64,000 bases of DNA from Agelaius tricolor (GCA_023055355.1 JALJCS010000001.1:105478881-105542880); one strand, 5' to 3'. Shown: positions 48,701 through 62,798, counted from the stretch's first letter. Notes: generated from the letters alone by a model not told the origin. Program-made: numbers and translations.

Positions 48701-49440
48701 AATTGGCAGCCAAGAAATTATCGGCAAAACAGAAAGCAATTTTTTTTTTCCCCTCGTCAGTGCTTCTGCCTCCTCAGCACTTCCAATCCTTCCTCTCTGT
48801 TGCTTGGAAAATATTTACCCTGATAGGTGATTCCTGGTATGCCAGACAGGCCATATTGAAAACCAAAAAATCCTGAGAAGTATTTTATTCAAAATACTAC
48901 TTTTTGTAATAGGATCCTTGTGATAGACAATATTCACAGGAATTAGAGGCAATGATAAGCCCCATGCCTTGATAGGTTCTTTTCTATTGTTTCTCAACAG
49001 AGCACTATTTTTTTAGGAGCATGTTTTTTAGGGCTACAAAAATATTATTTATGAAAAAGAAAAGAAATCAAAAGAAAAAAATTAATGTAGCATTTACTAT
49101 AGAAGCACAAGTGACCTTCAGAAAGGTGATGTAGTTGCAGGAACAGCTCTGGAACTGGCAGAGCACCTCAGGAACAGAGTCCCTAGATGGCCTTGTGCCG
49201 GGAGTTAACAGTGACAAAGCAGAGCAATTTGGAAAATCAGCTTGCTGTCATCCTGGATGCATGTAACTCTTGAAATAAAACAGTGATCTAATATAAGGGA
49301 AGTATATGAATTTACTCTGACAGCAATGCCAAGTGTTCATTCTAATCAAGTGCCACACATATTCTCACTTTAAAAGGGGTAAAATAGACAGCAAATTAGC
49401 TATGTTCACAAAATGAGTGGTCTTTGCACTAATTTTTACA
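42747..49440. other. Gene-free single-copy DNA
   Basis: No gene or mobile element recognised. T-runs occur near 43702 and 43777. A moderately GC-rich patch at 48290-48430 has some CpGs but is short. Frames up to 166 codons (45000-45480 minus, 48323-48823 plus) have no domain or splice support. Confidence 0.45.
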
Positions 49441-49532
49441 TGTGGATTACTGTACTACCTGTACAGAAATCCACATGGAAAAATGTGGATTTTCCTGTGG
49501 ATTTTCTGTACTACCTGTACAGAAAATTCATG
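49441..49532. repeat. Tandemly duplicated stem-loop (55-56-bp period)
   Basis: Unit 1 (49441-49475) folds as TGTGGATTACTGTAC, loop TACCT, then GTACAGAAATCCACA: 14 of 15 stem positions pair. Unit 2 (49496-49532) repeats TGTGGATTTTCTGTAC, the same loop, then GTACAGAAAATTCATG, with slightly poorer outer pairing. The shared core TGTACTACCTGTACAGAAA is identical in both (49451-49469 and 49507-49525). The spacer also repeats TGTGGATTTTCC. It is an inverted repeat that was duplicated in tandem. Confidence 0.9.
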
Positions 49533-52500
49533 TCTGTGTCTGAGCCCACTTCTTACTTCACTGCCCATACAAATTATCCTTTCTGAAGACAGATGTGAAA
49601 GAACTGCTGAAGGTCTGCATCAAACCAGAAGAAAAATAAACTACTTCTTACTTACATAGAACATGATAATTTATTGTAATAAAAGCTGGTTTGGACTCAC
49701 ACCACAATCACTTCCATACTTCAGGCTTCTGTGCTGCAAAGATTATTTTGGAGAGCTGTGCCAAGTTTCCCTGTCATCAGGACAAATGGGCAGTCAGACA
49801 CTGGTAGATTCCTTCTCAAGAAGGTGAAATCTAAAGTAAGATGTGCATACCATCAGATGATAACCTACAAAAGTAAAAACCAAGAGAAGAAAATAGAGTT
49901 GACACATTAGCTGGAAAACTAATTATACAGGTCTAGAGGACCAAGATAAAGTCATTTTAGAAGCCTATTTTTGATTCTCAACACAAAAGACAGAGGTCAG
50001 CTCATTAGTTCCTGCTTAGATATTTCCCTTCTCAGTGGCTTCCTAGTTTCTCACAACTTGCCACCAATTCTGTTCATCAGGGCCAGTGCATTACACACCC
50101 AGCACCAGCCAAGTCCCTGCTTTGCTTGGACTAACCCACCACCAAGACAGAAACTCATAGCAAAGGTTACTCACACAGTGACTACGGAGAAGAGATGCCT
50201 AGTGAGCCACTGCTGTTGGAAATCACATTTCCTCTATTTGTGCAGAAAGGAAACAGTGGGAATGTAGTATGGAGAGCAGGTGAGGGATGCAGTGCCAAGG
50301 GATGCACACCTGAAGCTGTATTCAGTAAAAGAGAAAGAGAGGGAAGTACAACTGAAATTTTAATTGTTCTCATCTTTTAAAGTAGTGGACTAATTTTTTC
50401 ATCTAAAATTTTCAGACAAGGACTTAAGGAACAGCCTTAAACATCCAAATAAACTTTTTGGAGGATATAGCTAGAAGTCACTGTCCTCAGAACAACTTAG
50501 CAAGGTATAAACAGCATTGCATGAGGCCAGACTCAGCAGAAGGACAAAAGCACCTATAAAATTCATGTCTACCCCTGTGCTGAGTGTCCAGCCTGGACAG
50601 TGCCTGCTTGGCTCACGTGGCACAGCTGGAGCCATGTACTTGCCCTTCTGCCTCACATGTACACAGACACATGAGGAACAAGAATGAAATTGTTGCAGAT
50701 CAGAGATTCAGGGCACAAAATATTCTAAGTGCTCTAAATAAAGGTCTAAAAGAAAAAAAAAATACTATACTGTATAATTTATACCTCAGAGAACAAAAAG
50801 ATGGGGATGATTCTGTTCTTTAGATGCCTGAAAGATTCCAAATAAATCAAGACCAAATAAGTAGGCAGGCTATTCCAAGCTGAGCCTGAAGGGTTATGTG
50901 CAGAAAGAGTTGTTTCATGACTGAGCTTACCCCATAAGTGTGTTCTCATCCTCTATAACCTGCTTCTAGGCTAAAAAAAGACCAGACATCCTTCCTGTTT
51001 CTTCTGCCCTGTTTTTGTTCTTGGAAGAAGTTATAAAGGCTGAATTCTGAAACTACCTCACCAGCCACAAATACTTTTTTGGTGGTAAAGCAAAGACGGG
51101 GGATACAGTGGTTGTGGTTGAGTAGCCAGCAGTAAGAGTTTGTAGTCTCTGAGTGCATTCTTCTCCAAGAAGCTTTGCTATTTCCCTGTTCCTAAAGTGG
51201 AAAATAATTGCTTCATAAGAGTGTTGGCTTTTTAACAGAGAGTGATATACATACACCAATATTCAGATAGTCTGAAAATTAGTACTAATCTCTGTGGCAG
51301 TTTTACATACTTGGTTTTCCCCTTCCCAGCCTGTGTGTTAATTTTTTCAATCCCATTAACAAATCACCTAGATAACTAAAAGTGATCCACACACAGTGTA
51401 AAGTTAGTAATGAAGAGTGGCACTTGTCCATTGTCCAAAGATGCCATCTCACCTAATCACAATTTTAATGCATGAAAAAAAACAATATTTCACACATTTA
51501 TGGAGGGGAATAAAACCGGTCTGTTACTGGTGCCTTTTAGTTTGGTTTAGTTTGCTCAGGAAACGATGGTTTAATAAGAGCCCTCCTCACAGAAAGCATG
51601 CAAGTCTGAATTAGAAGTGTGAAACTGAATTTATGAAATAACCTTGGCAGTAAATAATAGCACACCTCAAACCAGGATTCATCACACACCTGTGTGGTAG
51701 GGAATGGAAGTCAGCTTCATCCCACTCAGAGTATCAATCACTCCCAGGATGCAAATTCCATGAGATACAGAAAGATTACTTTACATAAACTGCAGAAAGT
51801 ATTTGAATCAATGTAATAAAATTTTCAGCACGGCATTGTACAGCCTATGAGTGTCCTTACAAACACACTTTTTTCATCATTTTCCATACGAACACGAGTG
51901 TGGTTTGTAGCTGCAGACATACTACACTTCATTCAAAGATTTATTCAAAGCTTTCAGTAATGAGTGTTGGCTCTTCATCAGAAGAAGCCTCACCTCCCTT
52001 CAATTAGCAGCAAAAGACCCATGACCTTCACTCAGGGTGGGTCTTCCACCCTAAGTGTATTTTGAGTGCTCTGCTTCATTCTGACAGCATTTCTGAGCGG
52101 TGCCCAAAGGAGGCTCAGCCAGCAGGACACACAGCACCATTCCTGTGTGTGTCCCAACCATGCTGGCTGGGACTGCTGTTTTGGAAGTGTTCCCTTGGGA
52201 CAGAGATCACTTCATGGACTGCAGCTCTCCACGGGCCTGCCTCTGCCTATACTCCAGCATAGGCACCCAAAGGAAACACCTGCATTTCCAAGCAGCCCAG
52301 AACCCAGTAGCAAAACTCTGCTGAAAATCTGAGTGAGATATGTACATTAAAGTCAAATTGTTTTAAAACATCAGTCCCAAAATGTTGGGCAAACCCTTCT
52401 AAACCCCAGTCCTTGGTGGCCAAGCCAAGTGCCAGGGAAGAGGGAGCCAGCACAGCACAGTCAGCTCAGACAGACACTGCCCCCTGAGCTCCGTGTGGCA

Positions 52501-53209
52501 GGCACAAGGTTAGCCAGGCATTTTGCTGGGAAGGCAGACAGAAGGAGACAGACTCTTATTTTAAACTTCTACTCCATAATACAATACTTAGGTTCCATTT
52601 ACTTCACAAACAGTCTCCTAAATACTCTGTTATTTGGTAAAAGTATATCACAGTAAATCCCTGTATCATGTATATTGCAAGGAATTTCTGATGCCAAGAT
52701 ACCTTAGGAAAAAAAAGATGCATGTGAAATGCACAGTAAAAAAAAATATGAAGGTCGCTTCTTCATTCCCATGGTTTTTCTGCTGTCATCAAAGTATATA
52801 CACATATACATAAAAACATAAATCTTATAGCTCATTTTATATGTGTTTTATGTATTAAAAAGAACTGTTTCCCTTCAGTTTCTTATTGTCTTCCTTTTGA
52901 AAAGAGACTAATATAAAAAGGTTTTAAAATTAGTCATTCCACTGCCACTTTTGTATTGCACTATTTATTACCTCTTTCAGTCTGCAGAAGAGGGATGCAA
53001 ATGACACTTTATTCCATAAGTCTTTGGGTCAAACTCAGTTGCCTACCATGCTGATCAGATTTCCTTTTTTTAATTTTGGCAAGGGCTAGATATAACCCAT
53101 CTTCATATTGGATTTTGCAATATAATCCTTGTTACCTAAGCCCACCTACACCTGTGAGCGTATGGCTTTCAATTTTTCTTGTAATTTCTTTTTTTTCCTT
53201 TCTGTTTTC
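49533..53209. other. Gene-free single-copy DNA
   Basis: Short unsupported frames only. AT-rich runs occur at 52680-52960. The slight GC patch at 52060-52520 lacks CpGs. Nothing recognised. Confidence 0.5.
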
Positions 53210-53225
53210 TTTTTTTTTTTTTTTT
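53210..53225. repeat. T16 homopolymer in a T-rich tract
   Basis: Sixteen T residues end a pyrimidine-rich stretch starting near 53168. If it were a retroposed minus-strand tail, a gene body would lie to its left on the minus strand; none is recognisable. Confidence 0.85.
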
Positions 53226-56200
53226 AATATTCACACACAGAATCTCTGCCCTAACTAATATATAAAACATAAGGACAAAAGATAATAAACTTGTTTGCAG
53301 CAGTTTGGCAAAGCCTGAGAGGAAGCTGGGAATGTCCAGGTCCTGCAGTCACATCCAGAGTTAATTGAAGCCACTGCCAGCCTCAGTAGAACAGAACTGG
53401 AAGCCTCTATTCAGAAAGGAGGGAAAAAAAACCCAACACTTTAAAGACGTGCTTAATTCAGGGCACATCAGATCACCAGCATCACCCACCTGCTGGAAAT
53501 CAGGCCCACATCTAAACCTTGAGAGCAGATCAGCTCTCATTGCTATTACATTTCCATTCAGGGGGGCTGGGGAGGCTGCACCCCAGAGCACAAGGGCAAC
53601 ATTCATAACAGCCTTCATTCACTGCTCTGCAATAATTCTTCTTCCTGTATTCTACAGAAGAGTCATTTAATATTTGCTTCTGGGTAATTAATTTTGGAAA
53701 TGCTCTGCATTAAGACTGAACTGATCACTGTGTGTTCTGCATGTACTACAGGCACCCAGGTAACCTGGGGCTTGTGCTGTGCAAAGCTGGAGACAGAGGA
53801 GCTATGGGTGGGATGGAGAGACTGCAGATTTATAAGATTGTTTTTTAAGTGTGAATGAACTGGCAAACCTAATTTTTCTTGGTGCAGCAATGGCTCATCT
53901 CTACTTAAAAATTAGTAGCTGCAGAACTGTGTTGAATATTCAGTATGTGACCAAGACTTCTGTCTTTGCTGTGCCCTCCATGGAAATTATTAAGCCCAGA
54001 AAAATACTAAACCTCTGTTCTCACGAGTTACCTTCACTCTGCCCATCTCAAATTGTCGTTTTGGAGCTTGATTGAAAAGTGATTGAGAAGGAGGAGACAA
54101 ACAGCCATCAAACCAGGGCCCTGGCTGTGATGCTCCTGCAGCTGCTCCTTGACCGTTCTCATGGACAAGTTGGAACATCAGAAACTTCTCCATCCTGTTC
54201 TAGGATGGTATTAACCAGTGTCCATGGCTCACCTACACTTTAGAAGTTTGGGAAACACAATGAGGATAACTCATTTCACAATGCTATTCTCTATTCTCCC
54301 CAACAAATTAAAAAAGTGACACTTCCTTTTACTTCTAGCTAGAAGAGTGAGTATAATGAGCTTGTGTTCCAGCAAGTAACAGGTCAGATTCCTTATCCTG
54401 ATGAGGGCTAGTAGCATTCCACACACATTATAAGGGAGGCTTTGGAATAAAAATAATACACACACAATGTCTAGTTATTATCTATAATTGTCATAAAGAA
54501 CTAAAACCTGAAACTAATTTGGGCTTTTTATCAATTCCTCCCAAGAGGTCACTCCACTTTAGATGACCAGTCTTAAGTCAACTGGGACCACATATGTAAT
54601 CACACAAGCACATTTTAATTTATGTACACAAGAGAAGAAACTTAATTCTGACATCCTGTAACTTTTGAAGGCTCAATTATTCAACCTTCATACCCCTCAA
54701 ACAGATGGAGTTCAGGAGGAGGAAAACTTTATGACTTGTTTTAAAATAAACATATCACTGGGTAGGAGAATTAAGTCCTCCACTCACAATGAAGTCTGTG
54801 ACATCATTCATTGCTTGAAATAATGGCAGTAACAGGCTGTTATCTTTGAAGTGCTGCTCACCAGAGGTGTATTAGAGCATGGGTGTATGGGAGCATGTTC
54901 AAGACTACTGCTTGCAAGTCAGAACACAAATGCAGAGAGTTGGCACTCTTGGATCCTGCTGTGGATCCCCTAGGGAGCTGCACACCCTTTGGCCCCTTTC
55001 CTTCTATCCCCCTTCAGTGTCATATTCTGTCCTATTTTGGGCCCTGATGTTTTTCTCATCCTCTTAATTTCATCCTGATTTTCCACCTTCCTCCTCTTTT
55101 CCCTTGTGTGAACCCCCATTCTCCCACCATCTTTCCACACTTCTGGCAGTTCTCCCCCTCCCAGTACTCCTGCCTCCTCCCATAAGATTAAACACATAAG
55201 ATCACAAGAGAGCAACACTTACTGGCTATTACCCTGCCCAGAAACAAACCCACTCACCTTGCTCCATCCAGAGCCTGGTCATGACCAGGTGAGGGAGAAG
55301 CTGAAGTCTGTTAAAGGTACCTAGAGCCTGCAAGGACTGTGTCTGGCCCAGGATAAAAAACCAGCTGTAAACTGACATTTTTAGAAATATCAGAGTTTGG
55401 TTAAAAGCAAAATTCTGCACTTCTCTACCAAATATTGATGTGCTAGACTTTCACAATGAAATAATAGTGATATTTTTGTAGGAAGTTCAAGTGTATCAGT
55501 TTTGCCTTAATTTCATTCTCTGAGACCATGGAACCATGAAAGTGACTGCTTCCAGGACAGTTTGCCTTGAGTCGGAGACTAGCCAGAAAAAGCTCTTTAA
55601 TTTTTATAAGTTTGACAGAGCTATAAACAATACTGCCAGTCCTGAGCATTAAGAAAGTACAAATCAGGCCATGCACAAAAAGCCTCATAGATTAGCTGTA
55701 AAAAATGAGTTGTTTGGGTTTTTTTTAAATACCAGTAAAAACAGACACCTGTCATTGAGGTGCTTTAAGCTTTCTCATTGCATTTGCAAGGCTCCCCTTC
55801 CAAACTTTGCAACTTTGCAAAGTCAAGAAGCTTTTCTTTTTAAATGAAAGATAGGCTGCTTATATTTTCACTTGTCTCCTGGATCTTGATCTGGATGAAA
55901 ACATCAAGCACTGAAACACTCAAATCAAGACAGATGGCACAACTATATAAGCAAGAGGAAGCAGAATTTCATGATGAAAAGCATCAAGGAACATATCTAT
56001 AGGTGATAGCACCAGTGTGTCTATCAAGCTACTCATATCTCTTAGGATAAAATTCCAACCTATGAACCTCAGCTCTGTGGTTAGTTATGTGCTCCTTTCC
56101 AGTGCTTTGGATAAGATTTCACTGCACAACAAAAAAAGTGATTTAGGGGTAGCAGTACTCGGAAAGCACGAAGAGAGTTCAGCTTCTTGCCCTGGTCTTC

Positions 56201-57324
56201 TCCTTTCCTTGCACCATGTCTATTTTCCTACCTAAAGCCATGATAAAAAGAGAGCTGTAACATTTCTAAACCAGCAGCAACCCCAACAAGCCCCAGTGGA
56301 GTACAGAGGACCACGGCTGAGGCAGCAGCTCACATGAGCAATGCCTGAGAGGGATCAGACCCTTTTGGGGCCAGGCTCCACAGAGATATGTGCATCAGTG
56401 AGCACACCTGTGTGCAGCCCCAAGTGCTCCAGGAGCTCCCTGGCACCACAGGCTTCAGTGGGAAGAAACACACCCCTGTCTGCTACGTTTACAAGAAAGG
56501 ATGCTGAAGAGCTCGCTGAAAAAGCTCCTTCCAGAGATGCCACGTTTGGCTGCCCTGGGAAGCAGGGTGAAACTCTGTGGAAGATGGAAGAAGGGATGTC
56601 TCCAGGGTATGCCCCTCTACAGTCCCACCCTCCATCCCACTGCCTGCTGTGGGCACTTCTGCCTCTGCTGACCCTTTTTCCTGAAAGTAAACCTGTGCAT
56701 AGCACTATATGTGCTGACTTGATACCCCAGGGATTTGCTGAGAGAAAAAACAGATATGAAAACAGCAAGTGGATGCTTGTTCCTGTACTTCTATATTCCA
56801 GTAGCTTCCGGAAGAGTTTCCCCAACATGTACCTAACCCCTTTTTAAAGGGCACACTAACTTTGGCCACTGCAATGCAAGGATGGTGCTAACATATCCAG
56901 AACTTCTCCTGGGACAAGTTTGTGTGGAACTGATAGCACTGTCAGCAAGATATGGGACAATGGTCCAGTAATAAACTGGGCTACATGGGCATAGAGATGG
57001 AAAAAAAGATGCAAAAAGTAGAAGGCAAGAATCCCAAACCTTCTTATTTTTAAAGAGGGGAACATTTCAAAGTGAGTATCAGTCACCTGTTGTTATGTGC
57101 TAATGGGGAAATCTTTCCACCAAGATCCACAGGGCAGGTCTGAGATAAGCAGCTGGAGAATGATAAGTTATCTCTGTTTCGATTCAGGAAATATAGATGC
57201 TTCAGATGCTAATGGTGTGTCAGCAGGGAGCCAGGCACACAGTGGACTGCGGTTAAGTAAGCCCAGGAAGGTGTTTATTCATGTATAACATTTGCAGAGA
57301 AGGTGACTCCCTGCCTCCCTCCTG
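53226..57324. other. Gene-free single-copy DNA
   Basis: The longest frame, 56341-56847 (168 codons), has an equally long antiphase frame on the other strand and no domain. A small self-complementary ACTTTGCAACTTTGCAAAGT lies near 55804-55823. No mobile element or RNA gene recognised. Confidence 0.45.
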
Positions 57325-57515
57325 GCCGCCCGGAGGAGCTGCTTAGGACCAGAAACATGCTCGGAGAAGTCAAGCAGAAAGGTCAGGGGGGCGAGAGGTG
57401 AATCCCAGCCGCGACAGCCCTGCCGGGAGCCCTGCCCGGCTCCCTTCTCCTCCTGGGCAGGACGGGGCAGTGCCCGCCTGCCCCAGCTCAGGGACCGTGC
57501 CGGGCTGCAGCTCGG
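57325..57515. promoter_or_regulatory. Small CpG-rich cluster
   Basis: A short GC-rich patch with about 15 CpGs (GGCCGCCCGGAGG, CAGCCGCGACAG, GACCGTGCCGGGC, GCTCGGCAG) sits inside AT-leaning DNA. It is near the lower size limit for an island. It could be a minor promoter or an orphan island. Frames of 79-103 codons on the minus strand look like GC by-products. Confidence 0.35.
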
Positions 57516-60500
57516 CAGAATTAGAGGCCACTTGAGCATCCTTTGGCACTGGGCTGGATCGACTGCAGCTGAACCATTCCCAGCAGACATCCGTCCAATC
57601 TATTTTCAAAATCCTCCCACTGTCACTCTAGGCAATCTATTCTTGTGCTTTGCAACTGAAAGTTAGAAAGCTGTTCTTAATGTCTAATCTAAACCATAAG
57701 TCAACTTTAAAAATGACAAGTATGGTTAAAAGTTTCGAGTTTTTTCCTAATAATAAATGTGGTTTTCATTCTATTTCTCTGTTGGTTGCTGCACATTCAG
57801 GGTACTTTCAAATCACTTTTTAAAACATCCCTCTAGAATCATGATGTATAGAAACCATATTTATTATTTTTCACAAGAACTGAGATTGTAATTTAATTAC
57901 ATAAATCCAACAGTAGGAGATTTAAGAAGGGAAAAAAATTGCAATAAAGTCCTGAGAGAGATGCCAACACTTAATTTAGCTGTAAAAGGTTTTCAGGGGT
58001 TTTTCTACCTGTATGCTTCACAGACCCATTGCCCAAAAATGTTCTGAAGTGGCAGCAGTGTCAAGCAGAAAAGACATTTCACCCATAAATAATAGAGAAA
58101 AATATCTCAGGTGTGGGAGACAAATATTCCTGTGTATATGCATACATATTCCTTCATTTACCACTCACCAAAATCCCTTCTAACTGTCCCACTCATGTGA
58201 ACACAATCTTTCAGTGGATACTTTGCAAGTTCCCATTCAAACCAGTTAATAGCAAGAGAGGTAGTGTCCTCCTGCCTCACTGAAGATGAACCCCTAGAAA
58301 ATTGCCACTTTGCTCTGGTGCTTGAATTCAAAAACATTACTCAAAAAAACCCAGACTCACTTTCTGATTCAGGCTTTTTGAAAGTGCACCCTAAGGTTGC
58401 TACCAACCCTGATTCAAACACAGAAACACAATAAAAACACAAATAGGAGCTCTGATCCTTTACATCAACAGCACTAGATATGAAGGAAAACTACACTGGC
58501 TCAACTTTCTAGATACACATGGCTGGGCACTGATTCATCCCTGGAGACAAACATGCTCAAAATTTACATCCTCAAAGCTTGTTATTTATCACTGGAAATG
58601 CCTAGCTTTTTAACTAGGGTGTCACATTAATTTTGCTTGACTTTAGCATCCATGTCATAGTCAGCTGTATCTGAGTGAGTTACCCCAGGCACTGCACTTC
58701 CTCCCAGAGCAGACACAGAGCACAGCAGATGAGCTGTGCCTCCCCTTGGCTGCCAATGGCCCCTGCACTGCAGACATCAGGAGTTAGGGGATATTGCCAT
58801 CACCCTTGCTGCCTGCATCCTTCTCTCCAGAGCTACCCGGGGAAGAGCAGAGACCAATTCCTGGTAAGAGATGAGCGGCTGTCTCTGCTCACATTTCCTA
58901 TCAGCAGGCTCAAGCATGCCCTGTTCAAGGTGCCTGCTTATCAGGATTGTAATTGGGATAACCTGGATTGCACTTCCAGGCTGAGAATTCCCTTGGAAAG
59001 CCAGGTATATAAAAATTAGATATTGCAACCCTGAGTTTCAATCTCCCTCTAGGTATCTGGCCTGAAGTGCATTGCTAGTCTCTTTTCTGTACCTTCAGCA
59101 AACACAAGGGAGGGAAGAGGGTTTGTGGGTGTCCTAAGCTGTTTAACTTTGATTTTACCATATCACACTGGACCTATACGTAGGATGTGCCTTTTTCTTT
59201 CTGGATATAATACATTATCTACAAATTACATTCAAATCAAGAAGGAGTGTCTATGGTCTTGTCTTTTGCAGACCAGCCTAAGATGATAAACATGGTCCAA
59301 TGAATGGTCCAGGACTGCACACTCCTAGAAAAGAGGAACAACCATTCACACTCATTGTGTCAACCATGCTCTTAGAATGTCAAGGCATGTAATTTCCAAA
59401 TGGCCCCAGTTTCCACCTTCAGCATGCCTACAGGACACAGAGCATCAAACTGGGTGATCTCAGTCATGTCTGGAAGAGCTAGCTCTGTTATGCTATGTAC
59501 ATGCATATACAAAGGTATGCTGTGTACATGGCTTAACATCTGAAGCCAGTCCCTTTCAATCTGTTCCCCACTCCCTAGACCTTTTTCTTTGCCCCACTGT
59601 AGATTAAAATCTATAAGATGCAAATGTTTTGTCCACATTCCTGAAGTGCTGTGTGGCAATAGAAAATCTGGACCTTGTCGATGCAATCTAGCAACATTAT
59701 AACCAAAAATGTTTAACTGGAAGTATCATACAACTATAGCAAGGGGCAGCTCTCCCATTCCCACCTGTGATGACCAGGATGCATTCAGACAGTAGGCGAA
59801 GAGTGAGGTCTTCATCTCCTACCCTTAAAACCAAAGCAGGCAGATTTTTTAATTAATGCATTATTTTTTTGTCAGCAGCCATGAATACAGACCTCTTTCA
59901 AAATAATGTATGAGCACTGGATGTTGACCAAGCTTTTCTGGATAGTTACTGGATAAATACGTTTGTATAGTATAAAAAAGGACTATAAAAAATGAAGAAA
60001 GGAAATAATGGGGGTGGAGCACAAGAAACCCTGCAAGAAATTTGGGAGAGCTGGTAGAAGCCACTACACCACCAAACTGCCCTTGAGTAGTGCAGCCTAA
60101 CCATTTTTCACCATCCCAAAAGGTTTGAACCAGCAATGCCAAAACTCTGGAGCAAAAAGACTAAATCAGAGACCCTTTTGGCTGCTTGAAGAACTTTTAT
60201 TTTGAGCAGAGAACAAGTTGTTGTGAAGCCATGACAGGGAAAACACACTGACACGGGGTCCCCCAGGATTACTGGTGCCAAACACAGAAGCTACTGTCAG
60301 CTCACAAAATGCTTTACTGACATGCCAATGATAAAAATTCTATATTGCCAACCACCCTCACCACACATCCCAAAATGTGCCATATGGCCAAAAGTACGAC
60401 AATGGATTTTGCCATTCCTCGGGTTTGGGTGTAAATTGACAATGAGTCTAACATATAAATTACATCATCTTTTAACTTTTTGTGATATATAACATTAGAC

Positions 60501-61019
60501 AGCTTTGTCTGGGACAATCCATCATGAACTAGTCTTGTTGACATTCTGGATTCTCTCTTCTGACCTTGTCCTTTCAGCACAGGCATAATTGTGCTTATGA
60601 TAATTTTATTCCCAGTTAGGCAGTGATTTTGCACACCTTTGAGTTACAGAATAACTAAGAAGCCAGTTCTCTGTACGACTGCTTAAACAAGGCACCTTGA
60701 ACCAATTTATGCTGAAGCGCAGGCCGGTAGTGTAGCAGTAAATAAAAGTGGATAAACTCACCTCTCTCGGTGTGCATAAGCAGGTTAACTCTTTACTCCT
60801 GTTTACTGCTGACTCTACCACAGGTGCACTCTCAGCTGGGGGCTCCCCACTGAGGAAACACCAACCATATGTCTGCACAGCAGAAAGTGGAGGGGGGGAG
60901 ATGTACGACCCAGCCTTCATGATATGAAGGGTCTAGCAGGCAAAGGGAAGGGATCCAGGCTCATTTCTGCCCCCCAGCTCTCGTGCAGAGAGACTCCCAT
61001 TTCAGCCACGGAGCTCTAG
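57516..61019. other. Gene-free single-copy DNA
   Basis: AT-leaning, with short frames and no domain. A weak inverted repeat (ATGTACATGCATA ... TATGCTGTGTACAT, 59495-59529) is the only local structure noted. Confidence 0.45.
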
Positions 61020-61240
61020 GCTCAGTTATCACCACTAATTTTTACGTGCTTGCATATCATCATGGGGCTTTAGGGATTTTTTTTTAGAAATGTAACACTT
61101 CAGCAATCATCTGGGGTGATGGGCAAATCTTTTTTGTTGAAGGATCGACTGTTCAGTGTCACTTTAGTGGGAATATACAATTATTATGGTACATGAATTA
61201 TTTGAGCTGTTCCCTGCGAAGACTGATAGCCTTTCATGGG
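61020..61240. promoter_or_regulatory. Candidate conserved non-coding element
   Basis: Complex AT-rich sequence with TTGCATATCATCATGG, CAATTATTATGGTACATG, AATTATTTGAGC and CCCTGCGAAGACTGATAGCC. It is non-repetitive, non-coding and about 1.5 kb from the right-hand CpG island. The texture matches developmental enhancers. Conservation is untested. Confidence 0.33.
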
Positions 61241-62689
61241 CTGTGTGTGGGAGCAGCAGAGAAATCCCTGCTGCTCCAACGGATGTCAGCACCCCCAGAC
61301 AGCCAAGCAGAGCTGTGGAAGTGCAGCTGTCACGTCACCTGTAGCAGCGCCTGAGTCACGGTCCCTGCCCACCCTGCACTCAGAGCAAGGGAGTGATTTA
61401 GCTTGTTTCTAACCACTGGATTTACACAAATGTGAGAAAATAAGTTGGACTGAAAGATGCTTAAAATTAAACTTTGAGCTGTCACTCACAGCAGAGAGAA
61501 AGGGGCATCCCAGCACATCCACGTCTGCATTTTCAGGGAAGAAACAGTAATGTCAGCTGTAGTGTCCTCTCAATATGAAACTTGTAGACCAATTATTAGA
61601 TTTTTATAACAAATAGGCTATTGCACTCCCACTGTGATAACTTGGTAACCAGAGGAGTGCCAGTGTGTTTTAGTTGAAGTCCACTACCACCCAGTCACTT
61701 CTGCCCTCTTCAACACTTTTTTCAGCTCTGTCACTGAAGCTGACAGGAGGATATGGAGGAACACACATCAGCTCGACCAGAGGCAGAAAGTTCCTACAGA
61801 GTTAGTGGTTCTAAAGCTGGAAAGAGTGGCAAACAGTAGGAGCTCTGCAGGTTGCTACTTTTTTAGCTGATTGCCACAATATTCTTTTGTGTGGTTTCTG
61901 GATCTGCTTCTGTTAAATGTGTTTTTCAGCTGTTTCTGGTGGAGGTTCTCTTTCCTGGAGTGTGGATGTGTTGCTGAAGATGCTGTTCAAGTTTGCAGAC
62001 TGCTTGTGTGCCACAAGCTAACTTTTACTGCCCTCAGTGCCTCTGGTCCCCTGTCTATCCAACTTTATTTGCCATCAAATTTAAGATAAAAGGTATTTGT
62101 TATTTATTGGAAAGATTAACTCCCTGGGGAATAATTACTTGTTTTTAGCATTGGTCTGACTGCATGGCCTAGGCTTCAGACATGAAGGAGAGGTGCTTCT
62201 GGAGAGCAGGACCAAAGAACAAGACAATTTACCCTTATCTCTTCCACAGCCTCCTCACCTACTCCATTTCTTGAAGCTGTTACTTAATAGCATTAAACAT
62301 AAATGGTTATCAATCCAGTCCAGAAAGTGGGCAAGAGACATTAATAGACAAGAAATGGATGTTTTTGACAAATGCTGAAGCTCATGGAGGAGCAGTAACA
62401 CTGCAATAACAGAAACTGAGTTTCAATTGAGTTGAAAAAGCAATTATCTGGTACTATAGAATGAAGTGAGAACAAGGAAACATTTTATAATGTTATGATT
62501 CCTGTTCCTAACAGTTTTTCGAGGTGGGTAGGGGGTTGCTATGACTTTTGCATTTAACCATGAATCTACCGAAGGCCACCTCAGCTCTGCTGCACAGTTG
62601 CTCTCCCAAAACAGCCTCTGAGTAGTAACGTTTGTCTCAGTCTGGCTTCCTCGGACTTTTCTTCGGGAGCTTTCCGGGAGGCTCAGCAC
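61241..62689. other. Gene-free flank of the right-hand island
   Basis: Short frames without support. There is a CACGTCACCTG / GAGTCACGG segment near 61331-61360 (CRE/E-box-like words) in a mildly GC-richer patch. Nothing else recognised. Confidence 0.4.
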
Positions 62690-62798
62690 AAAGGCAGACA
62701 CAAGGAAGGACAGCCAGTATCCCACCACCAGGCCGGGGATGCTGCCAGGAGGACGGAGCCGACAGGGTCGCCTGCCCCCGGCATCCTCCGCCCCACGG

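Noticed and set aside
56341..56847. 168-codon plus-strand frame
   Set aside because: An equally long antisense frame exists, there are no splice sites or domain, and composition is typical of chance.
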